NCBI GenBank assembly: GCA_030615765.1 | Contig: JAUWYP010000007.1 | Coordinates: 1-64,000, forward strand | Length of the DNA stretch: 64,000 nucleotides | Origin: Dehalococcoidia bacterium | GTDB taxonomy: Bacteria; Chloroflexota; Dehalococcoidia; SM23-28-2 | Reading direction: 5' to 3' | Shown: positions 25,258 to 33,980 of the stretch, piece after piece | Numbering within the stretch: position 1 is the first letter of the stretch | Layout: each line of letters starts with the position of its first letter | Notes under the pieces: model-generated | Told to the model about the DNA's origin: nothing | Seen by the model: the letters and a program-made list of their open reading frames with translations, nothing else | Databases searched by the model: none | Program-made: the position numbers and the translations under genes

Positions 25258-26163
25258 ATGGCTGAGGTTCGATTCGACGGAAGGGTGGCCATCGTCACCG
25301 GCGCCGGCGGCGGGCTGGGGCGCACGCACGCCCTTTTGCTAGCGTCCCGCGGCGCTAAGGTGGTGGTCAACGACCTGGGAGGCGCCTTCGATGGCACCGG
25401 CGCCGGCACCACAATGGCGGAGAAAGTGGCGGAGGAGATCCGCTCTGCCGGGGGCGAGGCGGTGCCAAACTACGACGGTGTGGACACCTGGCAGGGTGGC
25501 CAGGCCATCGTAAAGACCGCCCTGGACGCCTTTGGAAAGGTGGACATCCTTATCAACAACGCCGGTATCCTCCGCGACAAGTCCTTCATGAAGATGGACG
25601 AAGAGGACATCGACAAGGTGCTGTCGGTGCACCTGAAGGGTGCCTTCAACGTGACCAAGGCAGCTTTCCCCGTGATGAGGGAGAACAACTACGGTCGCAT
25701 CGTCATGACCACATCGGCTACCGGGCTGTACGGAAACTTCGGCCAGGCCAACTACGGCGCGGCCAAGTTGGGCCTGGTGGGGTTCATGAACACCCTCAAG
25801 ATAGAGGGAGCCCGATACAACATCCTGGTCAACACCATCGCCCCCATAGCCGGTACGCGGATGACGGCCACGGTCATGCCGCCGGACATGGTGGATAAGC
25901 TGAAGCCGGACTACGTGTCGCCCATCGTGGCCTACATGTGCTCCGAGGAGTGCACCGATAGCGGCATCGTCTTCGTGGCGGGCGCCGGCTACTTCTCGCG
26001 GGCTGTCATGGTAGAGGGGCCGGGTATCACCCTGGACGCCAAGAAGGGCATCAGCATCGAAGACATCAGGGACCGGCTGGAGGACATCAAGAAGCTGGAG
26101 GGAGCGCAGCCCTTCAACCAGTCCAACGAAGAGATCGCCCGCCTCAGTGCCGCCCTGGCCTAA
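25258..26163 (+). CDS. SDR-family dehydrogenase ((3R)-hydroxyacyl-CoA dehydrogenase-like)
   Basis: VAIVTGAGGGLGRTHALLLASRGAKVVVNDLGG, NNAGILRDKSFMKM, GNFGQANYGAAKLGLVGF. Confidence 0.9.
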   Translation: MAEVRFDGRVAIVTGAGGGLGRTHALLLASRGAKVVVNDLGGAFDGTGAGTTMAEKVAEEIRSAGGEAVPNYDGVDTWQGGQAIVKTALDAFGKVDILINNAGILRDKSFMKMDEEDIDKVLSVHLKGAFNVTKAAFPVMRENNYGRIVMTTSATGLYGNFGQANYGAAKLGLVGFMNTLKIEGARYNILVNTIAPIAGTRMTATVMPPDMVDKLKPDYVSPIVAYMCSEECTDSGIVFVAGAGYFSRAVMVEGPGITLDAKKGISIEDIRDRLEDIKKLEGAQPFNQSNEEIARLSAALA

Positions 26164-26290
26164 CGAGCCTTATAGCAATAACGTCTGCCGGCGCTCAGGA
26201 TGCCGGGCCTTTAGCCGTTCGGCTTGGCAGCGCTATGGTAATGGTGGAGACACCTGGGCCTTGCGGGCCTGATTTCGATCTGCTAGCGGG

Positions 26291-26357
26291 GCCAGCGTAG
26301 CTCAGCGGCAGGGCAGCGGTCTCGTGGCTGGAGGCCGCTGCTCGCTATTTGGCTGGC
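26291..26357 (+). pseudogene. Degenerate tRNA-Thr(CGT)-like sequence lacking a normal T-arm
   Basis: GCCAGCGTAGCTCAGCGGCAGGGCAGCGGTCTCGTGG matches about 28/37 nt of the 5' half of tRNA-Thr(CGT) at 27260; GGCTGGC at 26351-26357 could pair with GCCAGC; no GTTCGAAT T-loop. Confidence 0.6.
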
Positions 26358-26385
26358 CGCAACGTCGTAAGGGAGGGGGTACGCC

Positions 26386-27180
26386 ATGGATCTGGAGCTA
26401 GCAGGCAAGACCGTCATCGTCACCGGCGGCGCATCCCACATTGGCCGAGCTATCGCCTTGGCCTTCGCCCGCGAGGGGTCCAATGTGGTCATCGCTGACA
26501 TCGACGAGGGCCAGGCCCACAAGGTGGCGTCTGAGGCCAACACGCTAGGGGGCGGAGGCAAGACTATCGTTATCAGGACCGATGTGACTGACCAGCGAGA
26601 GGTGGAGGCCATGGTGGGCCGGGTCAGCGATGAGTTCGGCCGTATCCACGTCCTGGTCAACAACGTGGGCTGGGTCCTCGACCGCCTCTTCCTGGACCAG
26701 CCCCGCGAGGACTGGGAAAAGGCAGTCAACCTCAACCTGTGGAGCGTCATCTACTGCATGCGGGCTGTCCTGCCCCAAATGGTGGAGAACGGCTACGGCC
26801 GCGTCGTCAGCATCAGCTCCGAGGCTGGGCGCGTGGGGGAGTACCGAGAGGCGGTGTATGCGGCCTGCAAAGCAGGGATCATAGGCCTCACGAAATCACT
26901 GGCCCGCGAGATGGGCCGCTACGGGATCACCCTCAATTCGGTCTGTCCCGCCCTCACCGTACCCAGCAGTGAGGAGGAGATAAGCGAGCACAGCATGTGG
27001 AAGCTTGGGCTCCAATTCTTTACAGCGGAGACACAGGAGAAGGCCAAACGGCTCTATCCCCTGCGCCGCCTGGGAACGGCGGAGGACACAGCGAACGCTG
27101 CCGTCTTTCTGGCCTCCGACGTCGCCAGCTTCATCACCGGCCAGAGCCTCAGTGTTGGCGGTGGTGTCACGATGATATAG
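26386..27180 (+). CDS. SDR-family oxidoreductase
   Basis: KTVIVTGGASHIGRAIALAFAREGSNVVIAD, VNNVGWVLDR, YAACKAGIIGLTKSLAREMG, GQSLSVGGGVTMI. Confidence 0.9.
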   Translation: MDLELAGKTVIVTGGASHIGRAIALAFAREGSNVVIADIDEGQAHKVASEANTLGGGGKTIVIRTDVTDQREVEAMVGRVSDEFGRIHVLVNNVGWVLDRLFLDQPREDWEKAVNLNLWSVIYCMRAVLPQMVENGYGRVVSISSEAGRVGEYREAVYAACKAGIIGLTKSLAREMGRYGITLNSVCPALTVPSSEEEISEHSMWKLGLQFFTAETQEKAKRLYPLRRLGTAEDTANAAVFLASDVASFITGQSLSVGGGVTMI

Positions 27181-27259
27181 CCGGTGCGCCCCGCTGGCGG
27201 CAACAGTCTGCGGGATTTTCGCCCTCTGGCTGGAAGGTGTTAAGATAAGGATCGGCGGG

Positions 27260-27334
27260 GCCGGGGTAGCTCAGGGGTAGAGCAGCGCTTTCGTAAAGCG
27301 CGGGTCGGGGGTTCGAATCCCTTCCCCGGCTCCA
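27260..27334 (+). tRNA. tRNA-Thr (anticodon CGT), CCA encoded
   Basis: Cloverleaf by hand: GCCGGGG acceptor pairs with CCCCGGC; D-arm GCTC AGGGGTA GAGC; anticodon stem GCGCT-TTCGTAA-AGCGC; T-arm GGGGG TTCGAAT CCCTT; TCCA 3' end. Confidence 0.95.
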
Positions 27335-27529
27335 TACGTTTTGTATCCGCGAGCTCCCTACAAGCGCGGCAGCACCAGGGTCGGCAGTCTTTCCCGCAGG
27401 TACTCGCCCAGCGCTCGCATGTACTTTGCGCCGACGGCCTAGGCAACGGTATGGGGGATAGTGCTGATCTTTTGCAGAGTGAGCTCGCGAGCGATAGCGG
27501 GCTAGAGTCATTCTCTCGACTGGAATACA

Positions 27530-27562
27530 AAAGGCCCCGGCCATGTTCTCCGGGACCTTTCT
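27530..27562. terminator. Candidate intrinsic terminator
   Basis: AAAGGCCCCGG...CCGGGACCTTTCTTT, one internal mismatch. Confidence 0.45.
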
Positions 27563-27634
27563 TTCCGTCTCTCGACGGTCGCTCTCACCCACCAGGGGCA
27601 GTTTGCGGTGCGACGTTGCTCTCGGCCTCTCCTG

Positions 27635-28063
27635 CTAGCGAGTCCCTGTCATCACGATGACCTCTGTGGTCCCCTGTGACTCCGTGGCCGCCAGCCAGGC
27701 AGCGGACTTCCGTTGGTCCTTGCTCCAGACCGCCACGCGGATCTTCATCCCCGCTTCATCCACATCAAAGGTCAGTTCCGTCGTCCAGCCTTCGAACTTG
27801 TCGTTGTAGAAGTCCAAGACACTGTCAGCGGAATCACTCGTCTCGAAGGCCCTGTAGCGCATATTGCCCTTGAACTTGTGCGGTTCGAGGGGCTCCTCGC
27901 CAAGCAGCGCTATGGGGAAGGTACCGCGGCTGCCGGTCTTGACGTCTTCGGCGTCTGGGTACTTTTCGATCCCCGGCGCTTCCTCCTCGCAGCCGACGGC
28001 GAGCACGAGGAAAGCGGCAGCGACTATCGTTACCAGTGCCAGCAACCAAGTTCGGTGTCTCAT
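27635..28063 (-). CDS. Putative lipoprotein (paralog of 28207..28746)
   Basis: MRHRTWLLALVTIVAAAFLVLAVGCEEE lipobox; YRAFETSDSADSVLDFYNDKFEGW; AVWSKDQRKSAAWLAATESQGTTEVIVMTGT. Track start 28084 possible. Confidence 0.8.
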   Translation of the reverse strand: MRHRTWLLALVTIVAAAFLVLAVGCEEEAPGIEKYPDAEDVKTGSRGTFPIALLGEEPLEPHKFKGNMRYRAFETSDSADSVLDFYNDKFEGWTTELTFDVDEAGMKIRVAVWSKDQRKSAAWLAATESQGTTEVIVMTGTR

Positions 28064-28206
28064 GTAACGCCTCCTAAAGATCACACGACGGCCGAAGAGG
28101 GATTATAACCCCTGCCACGGCCGACAACAAGCGCTACCCTGGCCGCTGTTCAGTAGGTCTTCCTGCGCCGCTCCTCCAATGGTACCAGCCAGTCTTTCAT
28201 CACCTA

Positions 28207-28746
28207 CTACTGAGTAGTTCCCACGGCAACGGCGACGTTAGTCGTTCCCTCCTCCTCGAAGGCAGACATCCAAGCGGCCATGTTCCCGTCGTCCTTGCTC
28301 CACACCGCTACCTCGCCCTTCTGCCCCACCTCCTCCATGCTGAACGCCCATACCTCTTCCCAGCCCTTGAACTCCTTCTTGTAGAAGTCTAGGACTTTTT
28401 CCGGGGAGTCGCTGGTCTCGTACATGGTGTACTGGATAGCGCCGTACTCGTCGGGCTCGAGGCCTCCATCGCCGACCATGGGAATGGGAAAGGCCCCTGC
28501 GCCGGTGAACGTACCGCTGAAAACCTCCTCGGCACCGGGGTAGGCAGGAATGGACGGGAGTTCGCCCCCGTCGCCGGGCCCGGGCCCCTCCGGCGTCTCC
28601 TCCCCAGGCGCAAGCTCCGGGGTCTCCTCGGCGGCGACCGTAGGCGCCTCCTCATCCTCATCCCCCCCACAGGCGACGGCCAGGACGAGGAAGGCAGCGG
28701 CGATGAGAGCCGCCAGGATAAGAACAAACCTTAGCGGCAACTTCAT
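28207..28746 (-). CDS. Putative lipoprotein (paralog of the preceding gene)
   Basis: LVLAVACGGDEDEE lipobox; YTMYETSDSPEKVLDFYKKEFKGWEE; AVWSKDDGNMAAWMSAFEEEGTTNVAVAVGTTQ. Confidence 0.8.
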   Translation of the reverse strand: MKLPLRFVLILAALIAAAFLVLAVACGGDEDEEAPTVAAEETPELAPGEETPEGPGPGDGGELPSIPAYPGAEEVFSGTFTGAGAFPIPMVGDGGLEPDEYGAIQYTMYETSDSPEKVLDFYKKEFKGWEEVWAFSMEEVGQKGEVAVWSKDDGNMAAWMSAFEEEGTTNVAVAVGTTQ

Positions 28747-28942
28747 TGTGCACCTCCTGAAAGCGGCAACCTGTCAAGTCGCAGGGATCATACCGCGCGG
28801 GGGACCGATTGGCAATGGCTTTTTCCCCTTGCAGGCGTGAAGATTCGGGGACGCGTGTGTGAAGGGCAAGGCTTAGCCTGCCCTGGCCATGGCCCTGTCT
28901 TGCAGATAGAGGTGGATGAGGGCCGCCTCTCCAATGTTGCTG

Positions 28943-31228
28943 CTAGAGCTGTGGGTGCTCGTGCATGGCCTTGAGGCGCTGCCAGCGCCGCTCGATCTCC
29001 GCCTCCAGGGCTTCCAGCTGGGGCTCATACTGAGGCTGGAGCAGATGCCTGGTCTTGCCCATCAGGCCCAGCCAATCGCGCACATCAGTGCGATGACGCG
29101 CCCTGTCGGGGTCGTGGGTGAGCTTGGTGATGCCCCGCTCCACCTCATATAGGGGGAAGAAACGGCAGTTGGCAGCGGTCTCCAGGACCTTCGTGCCGAT
29201 GCGATCCTCGCTGCGCCAGTTGAGAGGGCAGGCGATGAGGACCTTGCCGTAGACCAGCCCTTCGTTTTTGGCGTACCACTGGGCCTTGGCTGCCTTCCTT
29301 ACCAGGTCATCGGGGAAGGCCTCCGTGCCGGTGAACACGTAGGGAATATGGCAGGCGGCCAGGATCTGGGGGGTGTCGCGATGGTGGAAGGCCTTGCCGG
29401 CCTGAGCCGGGCCGACGTGGCTGGTGGTGGTCATATGGCCCAGGGGCGTTGAGTAGCTGAGCTGGCTGCCGGTGTTCATGTAGCCCTGATTGTCGTACTC
29501 CAGGATGATCATCTTGTGGTTGCGGATGGCGGCGCCCAGGACAGCGCCCATGCCGATGTCCATGCCGCCGTCGCCGCTGATCATGACGAAGGTGATGTCT
29601 TCACCGGCGGGCAGCTCGCCCCGGCGCTGCCGCTCCTGGAACATCTCCACCAGGCCAGCCAGGGTGGCCGCTCCGTTCTGGAAAAGGTTGTGGATATAGG
29701 TCACGCGATGGTTGCTGAAGGGGTAGCCGCTGGTGACGATCTCGGCGCAGCCGGTCTGGTTGACGATGACGACGTCGCCCTCGATGCCCTTGAAGAATAG
29801 GTTGAGGGCGGGTAATATGCCGCAGCCGGGGCAAGCGCCGTGGCCGGGGGCGATACGCTTGGCCTGCGCGGCCAGCTGCCAGCGCGCAATGGGCTTTACC
29901 CTGAGTTCTCCCGTCTCCTCGTTGCGGGTCACCTGCACCAGGCCGGGCGAGACTTCCTCCTTGGTGAGGGGCGGTAGCACCTGCATTGGCGGCTTCTGGG
30001 GATCGCCGGGGGTGACGCCGTGGTACTCGAAGCGCGTCTCGACCTGCCCTGTTTCGGCTGCCTTCAGGGCCAGGTTGAAGAACTCCTCGGCGTCCTCGCC
30101 GTAGAAGTCCTTGCCCCCCAAGCCGTAGATGCGGGTGAGGCAAAGGGTGCGATTCTGGGGGTCCTCCTGGAGGGCTGCCTTCACCTCGTGGGACAGGGGG
30201 CCACCATGAGCGCCATAGGAGTCGCCCCGCTCGCCGATAACCAGGGCCTTGACGCCCCTCAGGGCCTGTCTCACTTCCTCGGCCGGGAAGGGGCGCAGCA
30301 CAGTGAGACTGACAACGCCCACCCGCTGCCCCTTCTGGCGCAAGCGGTCGGCCACGTCCTTGGCCGTCTCGGCGGCCGAATTGAGAAGGAGGATAGCTAC
30401 CTCGGCGTCGTCCATTCTGTAGAGATCGAGGAAGGAGTAGCGCCGTCCGCTGATCCGGGCATACTCCTCGAAGACCTGGGGGATCACTTCGCGGGCAGCG
30501 TCCATAGCCAGCTTCAGTTGGTATTTGTTGTTGATCAGGTCGGGGTCGTTCATGTAGGCACCGAAGGTGATGGGGTGACGAGGGTCCAAGGCGTGGGGAA
30601 AGTCGGGCGGGCGCCCGATGAAATCCGCCACTGCCTCATCGTTCTCGAAGTACTGCACGCGTCGCTTCTGGTGGCTGGTGAAGAACCCATCGTAGGCCAC
30701 GATGACCGGCAGGCGAACCTTCGGGTGCTCGCCGATACGCACGGCCACGATGTTCATGTCGTAGGCGGCCTGGGGTTCGCGAGCCAGGAGGATGATCCAG
30801 CCGGTGGTCAGGGCATAGTAGAGGTCGGAGTGGTCGCAGCGGATGTCCAGGGGGCCGCTGACCGTGCGATTCACGAGCTGTAGGAGCATGGGGAAGCGGC
30901 TGCTCGACTGAACGGGGAGCTGCTCCAGAGAGTAGAGGAAGCCCTGGGAGGCGGTGCAATTGAAGACGCGCCCGCCGCCGCTGGTGGCACCGTAGCAGAT
31001 GCCAGCGGCCCCGTGCTCGCCGTCGGCGGGGACCATGCGGATCTCGTGCTCGCCCGCCGCCTTCATCTCGTCCAGGAACTCGGCAACCTCGGTGGAGGGC
31101 GTGATGGGGTAGTAGCCCATCAGGTGAAAGTCGATCTGCTTGGCAGCGCGGGCGGCCATCTCGTTGCCGGTGCGGAAGTCCACCTTCTGGACCAGCTTAG
31201 CCTTTTCTTCCGCAACTAACTGAGCCAT
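28943..31228 (-). CDS. 2-oxoacid:ferredoxin oxidoreductase, fused alpha-beta subunits
   Basis: Alpha: GNEMAARAAKQIDFHLMGYYPITPSTEVAEFLDEM; beta: APGHGACPGCGILPALNLF, GDGGMDIGMGAVLGAAIRNHKMIILEYDNQGYMNTGSQLSYSTPLG (TPP binding). Confidence 0.92.
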   Translation of the reverse strand: MAQLVAEEKAKLVQKVDFRTGNEMAARAAKQIDFHLMGYYPITPSTEVAEFLDEMKAAGEHEIRMVPADGEHGAAGICYGATSGGGRVFNCTASQGFLYSLEQLPVQSSSRFPMLLQLVNRTVSGPLDIRCDHSDLYYALTTGWIILLAREPQAAYDMNIVAVRIGEHPKVRLPVIVAYDGFFTSHQKRRVQYFENDEAVADFIGRPPDFPHALDPRHPITFGAYMNDPDLINNKYQLKLAMDAAREVIPQVFEEYARISGRRYSFLDLYRMDDAEVAILLLNSAAETAKDVADRLRQKGQRVGVVSLTVLRPFPAEEVRQALRGVKALVIGERGDSYGAHGGPLSHEVKAALQEDPQNRTLCLTRIYGLGGKDFYGEDAEEFFNLALKAAETGQVETRFEYHGVTPGDPQKPPMQVLPPLTKEEVSPGLVQVTRNEETGELRVKPIARWQLAAQAKRIAPGHGACPGCGILPALNLFFKGIEGDVVIVNQTGCAEIVTSGYPFSNHRVTYIHNLFQNGAATLAGLVEMFQERQRRGELPAGEDITFVMISGDGGMDIGMGAVLGAAIRNHKMIILEYDNQGYMNTGSQLSYSTPLGHMTTTSHVGPAQAGKAFHHRDTPQILAACHIPYVFTGTEAFPDDLVRKAAKAQWYAKNEGLVYGKVLIACPLNWRSEDRIGTKVLETAANCRFFPLYEVERGITKLTHDPDRARHRTDVRDWLGLMGKTRHLLQPQYEPQLEALEAEIERRWQRLKAMHEHPQL

Positions 31229-31272
31229 GATTTCCCTCCTTGCGCGGATCAGCCTAGAGTCACCTGGCGTCC

Positions 31273-32328
31273 TTACTTGTCTTGTTCCAAGTGGGGAAAC
31301 ACGGCTACCCTATGAGCCTCGGCGTAGCCCTCCGTCTCCCGCATCTCCACCAGGGCATCTGTGGGGCAGGCCTCGATGCACTTCAGGCAACCCTTGCAGT
31401 AACGGTAATCGATGCCAACCAAGCGCACCCCAGGCTTGCCATCCTCTTTAGTGTAGGTCTCCCAGACAAAGCAGTAGTCTGGGCAGACGATGTCGCAAAG
31501 ACCGCAGTGAACACACTTCTCCAGATCCAGGGCAGGCAGAAAGCCCTGACGGGAGGTCGATAGATCCTTAGTAGCGCTGTTGCCCGGGTTGGTGACCATG
31601 CCACCCCAGGGGGCATTGAGGTAGCCGTAAGCCGGTTGGGGACGAGCGACGCCGGTCGCCCACTCTCCCTCCAGCGGGAATGTCTCCAAGCGGAGTTCAT
31701 CGTAGCCCCGCTGGAAGGCGTGCATGTTAGCTTCCAGCAGGTGGGGGTAGTGACGCTCGAAGGTCTCTCGAATGGCGGCTTTCACCGCCTCGGGGTCGAT
31801 GAAGGCAACGGCACGGGTCACCGCCCCCAGCATCGCCATGTTTGGACGGCTGTTTTCAGCCACGGCGATGCCCAGAGCGTCCACCACGCCAATGGTGCCG
31901 CCTGGCAGCCCAACATGCTCCTTTATCTCCTTCGGCGAGGCGACGCTGTTCACGATAATGATCCCATCCGGTCGTAGGCCCAGGGCAACCTTCTCGCGAC
32001 CGATGAGGGCCTCGTGGAAGACCGCTATCAGGTGAGGCCGCTCGACGGGGCTGTTGGTGCGCACTGCCTGGTCAGGGCTGCAGAAGCGGATGTAGGACTT
32101 CAGGAGCGTGCCCTTTTTCTCGGAGCCGTAGGAGGAGAAGTGGGAGCCATTGAGACCCAGGCGCAGAACCCCGGCCTCGGCCAGGATCTGGCCGGCCAGG
32201 TGAGCCCCCAGCCCGCCGATGGACTCCAGACGAATGCCGTAGAACCCGTCCTCATCGAGGTTTTTCGGCAGGGCAGCGACCATATCCAGACCTCCTCGTA
32301 GGGCGCAGGCAAACGTCAGCCTTGTCAA
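31273..32328 (-). CDS. 2-oxoacid:ferredoxin oxidoreductase, fused gamma and 2x[4Fe-4S] delta domains
   Basis: Gamma: FYGIRLESIGGLGAHLAGQILAEAG; C-terminal ferredoxin CVHCGLCDIVCPDYCFVW and CKGCLKCIEACPTDALVEM. Internal ATG near 32283 is a likely start. Confidence 0.9.
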   Translation of the reverse strand: MTRLTFACALRGGLDMVAALPKNLDEDGFYGIRLESIGGLGAHLAGQILAEAGVLRLGLNGSHFSSYGSEKKGTLLKSYIRFCSPDQAVRTNSPVERPHLIAVFHEALIGREKVALGLRPDGIIIVNSVASPKEIKEHVGLPGGTIGVVDALGIAVAENSRPNMAMLGAVTRAVAFIDPEAVKAAIRETFERHYPHLLEANMHAFQRGYDELRLETFPLEGEWATGVARPQPAYGYLNAPWGGMVTNPGNSATKDLSTSRQGFLPALDLEKCVHCGLCDIVCPDYCFVWETYTKEDGKPGVRLVGIDYRYCKGCLKCIEACPTDALVEMRETEGYAEAHRVAVFPHLEQDK

Positions 32329-32365
32329 GATTGAAGGAGAATATCTTCACGTATCCATAATAGCG

Positions 32366-32431
32366 TAAGAACACGTTACTGGACAGATTCCCCTTCACTA
32401 AGAATGCATTACAGGACAGGCCGATCTTCAC
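32366..32431. repeat. Two tandem imperfect 33-bp repeats upstream of the gamma-delta gene
   Basis: taagaacacgttactggacagattccccttcac / taagaatgcattacaggacaggccgatcttcac; 23/33 identical by hand. Confidence 0.6.
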
Positions 32432-32583
32432 AACGATCTAGATAAGCAATACCTCTCTGCCGTTACAGTCGATAGCCCGCGCCAATGACGCTACGAATGG
32501 CCGATAGATGCGGGTGCGGGCCGCCTGATGGGCCTAGGCATTGTCTGACTGACAACGCGATCGGGGCCAGCTGTCCAGGGGTC

Positions 32584-33630
32584 CTACTGCGCGCCACCCA
32601 GCGCTACGGTGGCGATGATGGCGTTGGTGGCGCCATCAATCACCAACACATCAGCGGTCAACGACCGGGCTACGTAGATGCGGTTGGTGACGGCATTGAC
32701 CGCCAGGCCTCGAGGAGGACTGCCGACAGCCACGGTTGCAATCACTGTGTTGCTGTCGCCGTCCAGGACGGAAATGGTGTCGCTGCCAGCCTCCGCCACG
32801 TAGATACGTCCAGTGGCTGCGTTCAGGGCGAGGCTGCTCGGCATGCCACCTAGCTTGACAGTGGCGACCAGAGCGTTCGTTGAGCCGTCGATGACGGCGA
32901 CACTGCCGGCCGCTCCGTCGGCTACATAGATGCGGTTCGTCTCCGGGTTCAGCGCTAGAGCGATTGGCAGCTCGCCCACGCTCACTTTGGCGACAACGGT
33001 GTTACTCCCCCCGTCGACCACCGAGATTTCGGGGCTGCCATAGGTGACCACGTAGATGCGACCGGTGCTGGGGTTGACCGCCATCGACACGGGATTCTGG
33101 CCGACGGGCAGGGTGGCAACCACGGCGTTGGTCTCGGCGTCGATGACCGAGAGCATGCCCTCGAAGTCGGCTGCGTAGATGCGGCCGGCGTCAGGGTTGA
33201 CGGCCAGCGCCATCGGGCTGTGGTCCAGGGCAATGGAGGCGTCAACGCTATTGCTGGCCCCGTCGATGACCCAGAGCTCCGAGCGCCGACTGGCCACATA
33301 GATTCGGTTCCTGCTGGGGTCGACATCGATGGCGTGGGGGAAGAGGCCAGTGGGCAGGGTGGCGACGACAGAGTTGCTGGCGCCGTCGATTACGGATATG
33401 TTGTCAGGCGACTCGCTGGCTACGTATATGCGATTGATACTGGTATTAACGGCCAGGGGTGCTGGCACGGCGAGAGCAGACGAGGCGACCGGAGTGACCG
33501 TGCCACCCGATCCCGATACACCCTTTTCGTCAGCGCAGGCGGATAGGAGAGCTGCCACGACCAGGAGCAATACGAGGTCAGTCAGCCGAGCATGCGGGCC
33601 GCGCCTTCTGGCGATTCGTCTTTGTGACAT
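32584..33630 (-). CDS. YVTN-family beta-propeller lipoprotein
   Basis: Signal/lipobox LLVVAALLSACADEKG; repeated NRIYVA..SP..SVIDG.SN.VVATV.VG.xPxxLAVNP units. Confidence 0.9.
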   Translation of the reverse strand: MSQRRIARRRGPHARLTDLVLLLVVAALLSACADEKGVSGSGGTVTPVASSALAVPAPLAVNTSINRIYVASESPDNISVIDGASNSVVATLPTGLFPHAIDVDPSRNRIYVASRRSELWVIDGASNSVDASIALDHSPMALAVNPDAGRIYAADFEGMLSVIDAETNAVVATLPVGQNPVSMAVNPSTGRIYVVTYGSPEISVVDGGSNTVVAKVSVGELPIALALNPETNRIYVADGAAGSVAVIDGSTNALVATVKLGGMPSSLALNAATGRIYVAEAGSDTISVLDGDSNTVIATVAVGSPPRGLAVNAVTNRIYVARSLTADVLVIDGATNAIIATVALGGAQ

Positions 33631-33696
33631 CAGTAAGCCGTCCGTCAGGTGGCACAGGCGATCATACCATCCATCTAGCAGACCGCCGGAGCCTCA

Positions 33697-33815
33697 TCCA
33701 CAGTTCGAAGTAGCTCCCCGGCTCATGAGCCCGGCTCCTGGCCAGCCAGCTTCACTACCCTGACGCCGCGGGCCCTGACCCGAGCTCTCTCCAGCTGCTC
33801 CACCCTATCCATTTT
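33697..33815 (-). pseudogene. Decayed SWIM zinc-finger gene fragment (copy 1)
   Basis: MDRVEQLERARVRARGVRVVKLAGQEPGS* versus MDRLEQLERARARARGVRVVKLAGQDRYLARSRTYEPGS in the intact gene; about 17-bp deletion between ggccag repeats causes a frameshift. Confidence 0.8.
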
Positions 33816-33980
33816 AGCCCTTCCCACGCCCCAGGGGTTTCCACATGTTCCCATTTGCCGGCTGTTCACCCATTTTTCACCTAGATACTGTTAACGCCGC
33901 TCGTAGCGATTGAGCTATCCCGGTGTCTTTACTATGGTGGGGAGGACTTTCGTTATGGCAAGGAGATAGGAAGTGCGATC

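Noticed and set aside
26164-26290. Riboswitch or terminator in the gap between SDR genes
   Set aside because: Only weak pairings were found and no conserved motif.
27340-27450. Integrase remnant beside tRNA-Thr
   Set aside because: The minus frame reads AVGAKYMRALGEYLRERLPTLVLPRL*, but no tyrosine-recombinase motif (R..H.R..Y) can be seen, so no claim is made.
27167-27592. 141-aa minus ORF (..WSRGRDSNPRPALYESAALPLSYPGP..)
   Set aside because: Antisense of the tRNA-Thr gene; this RGRDSNPRP...LSYPGP string is a well-known false ORF over tRNAs.
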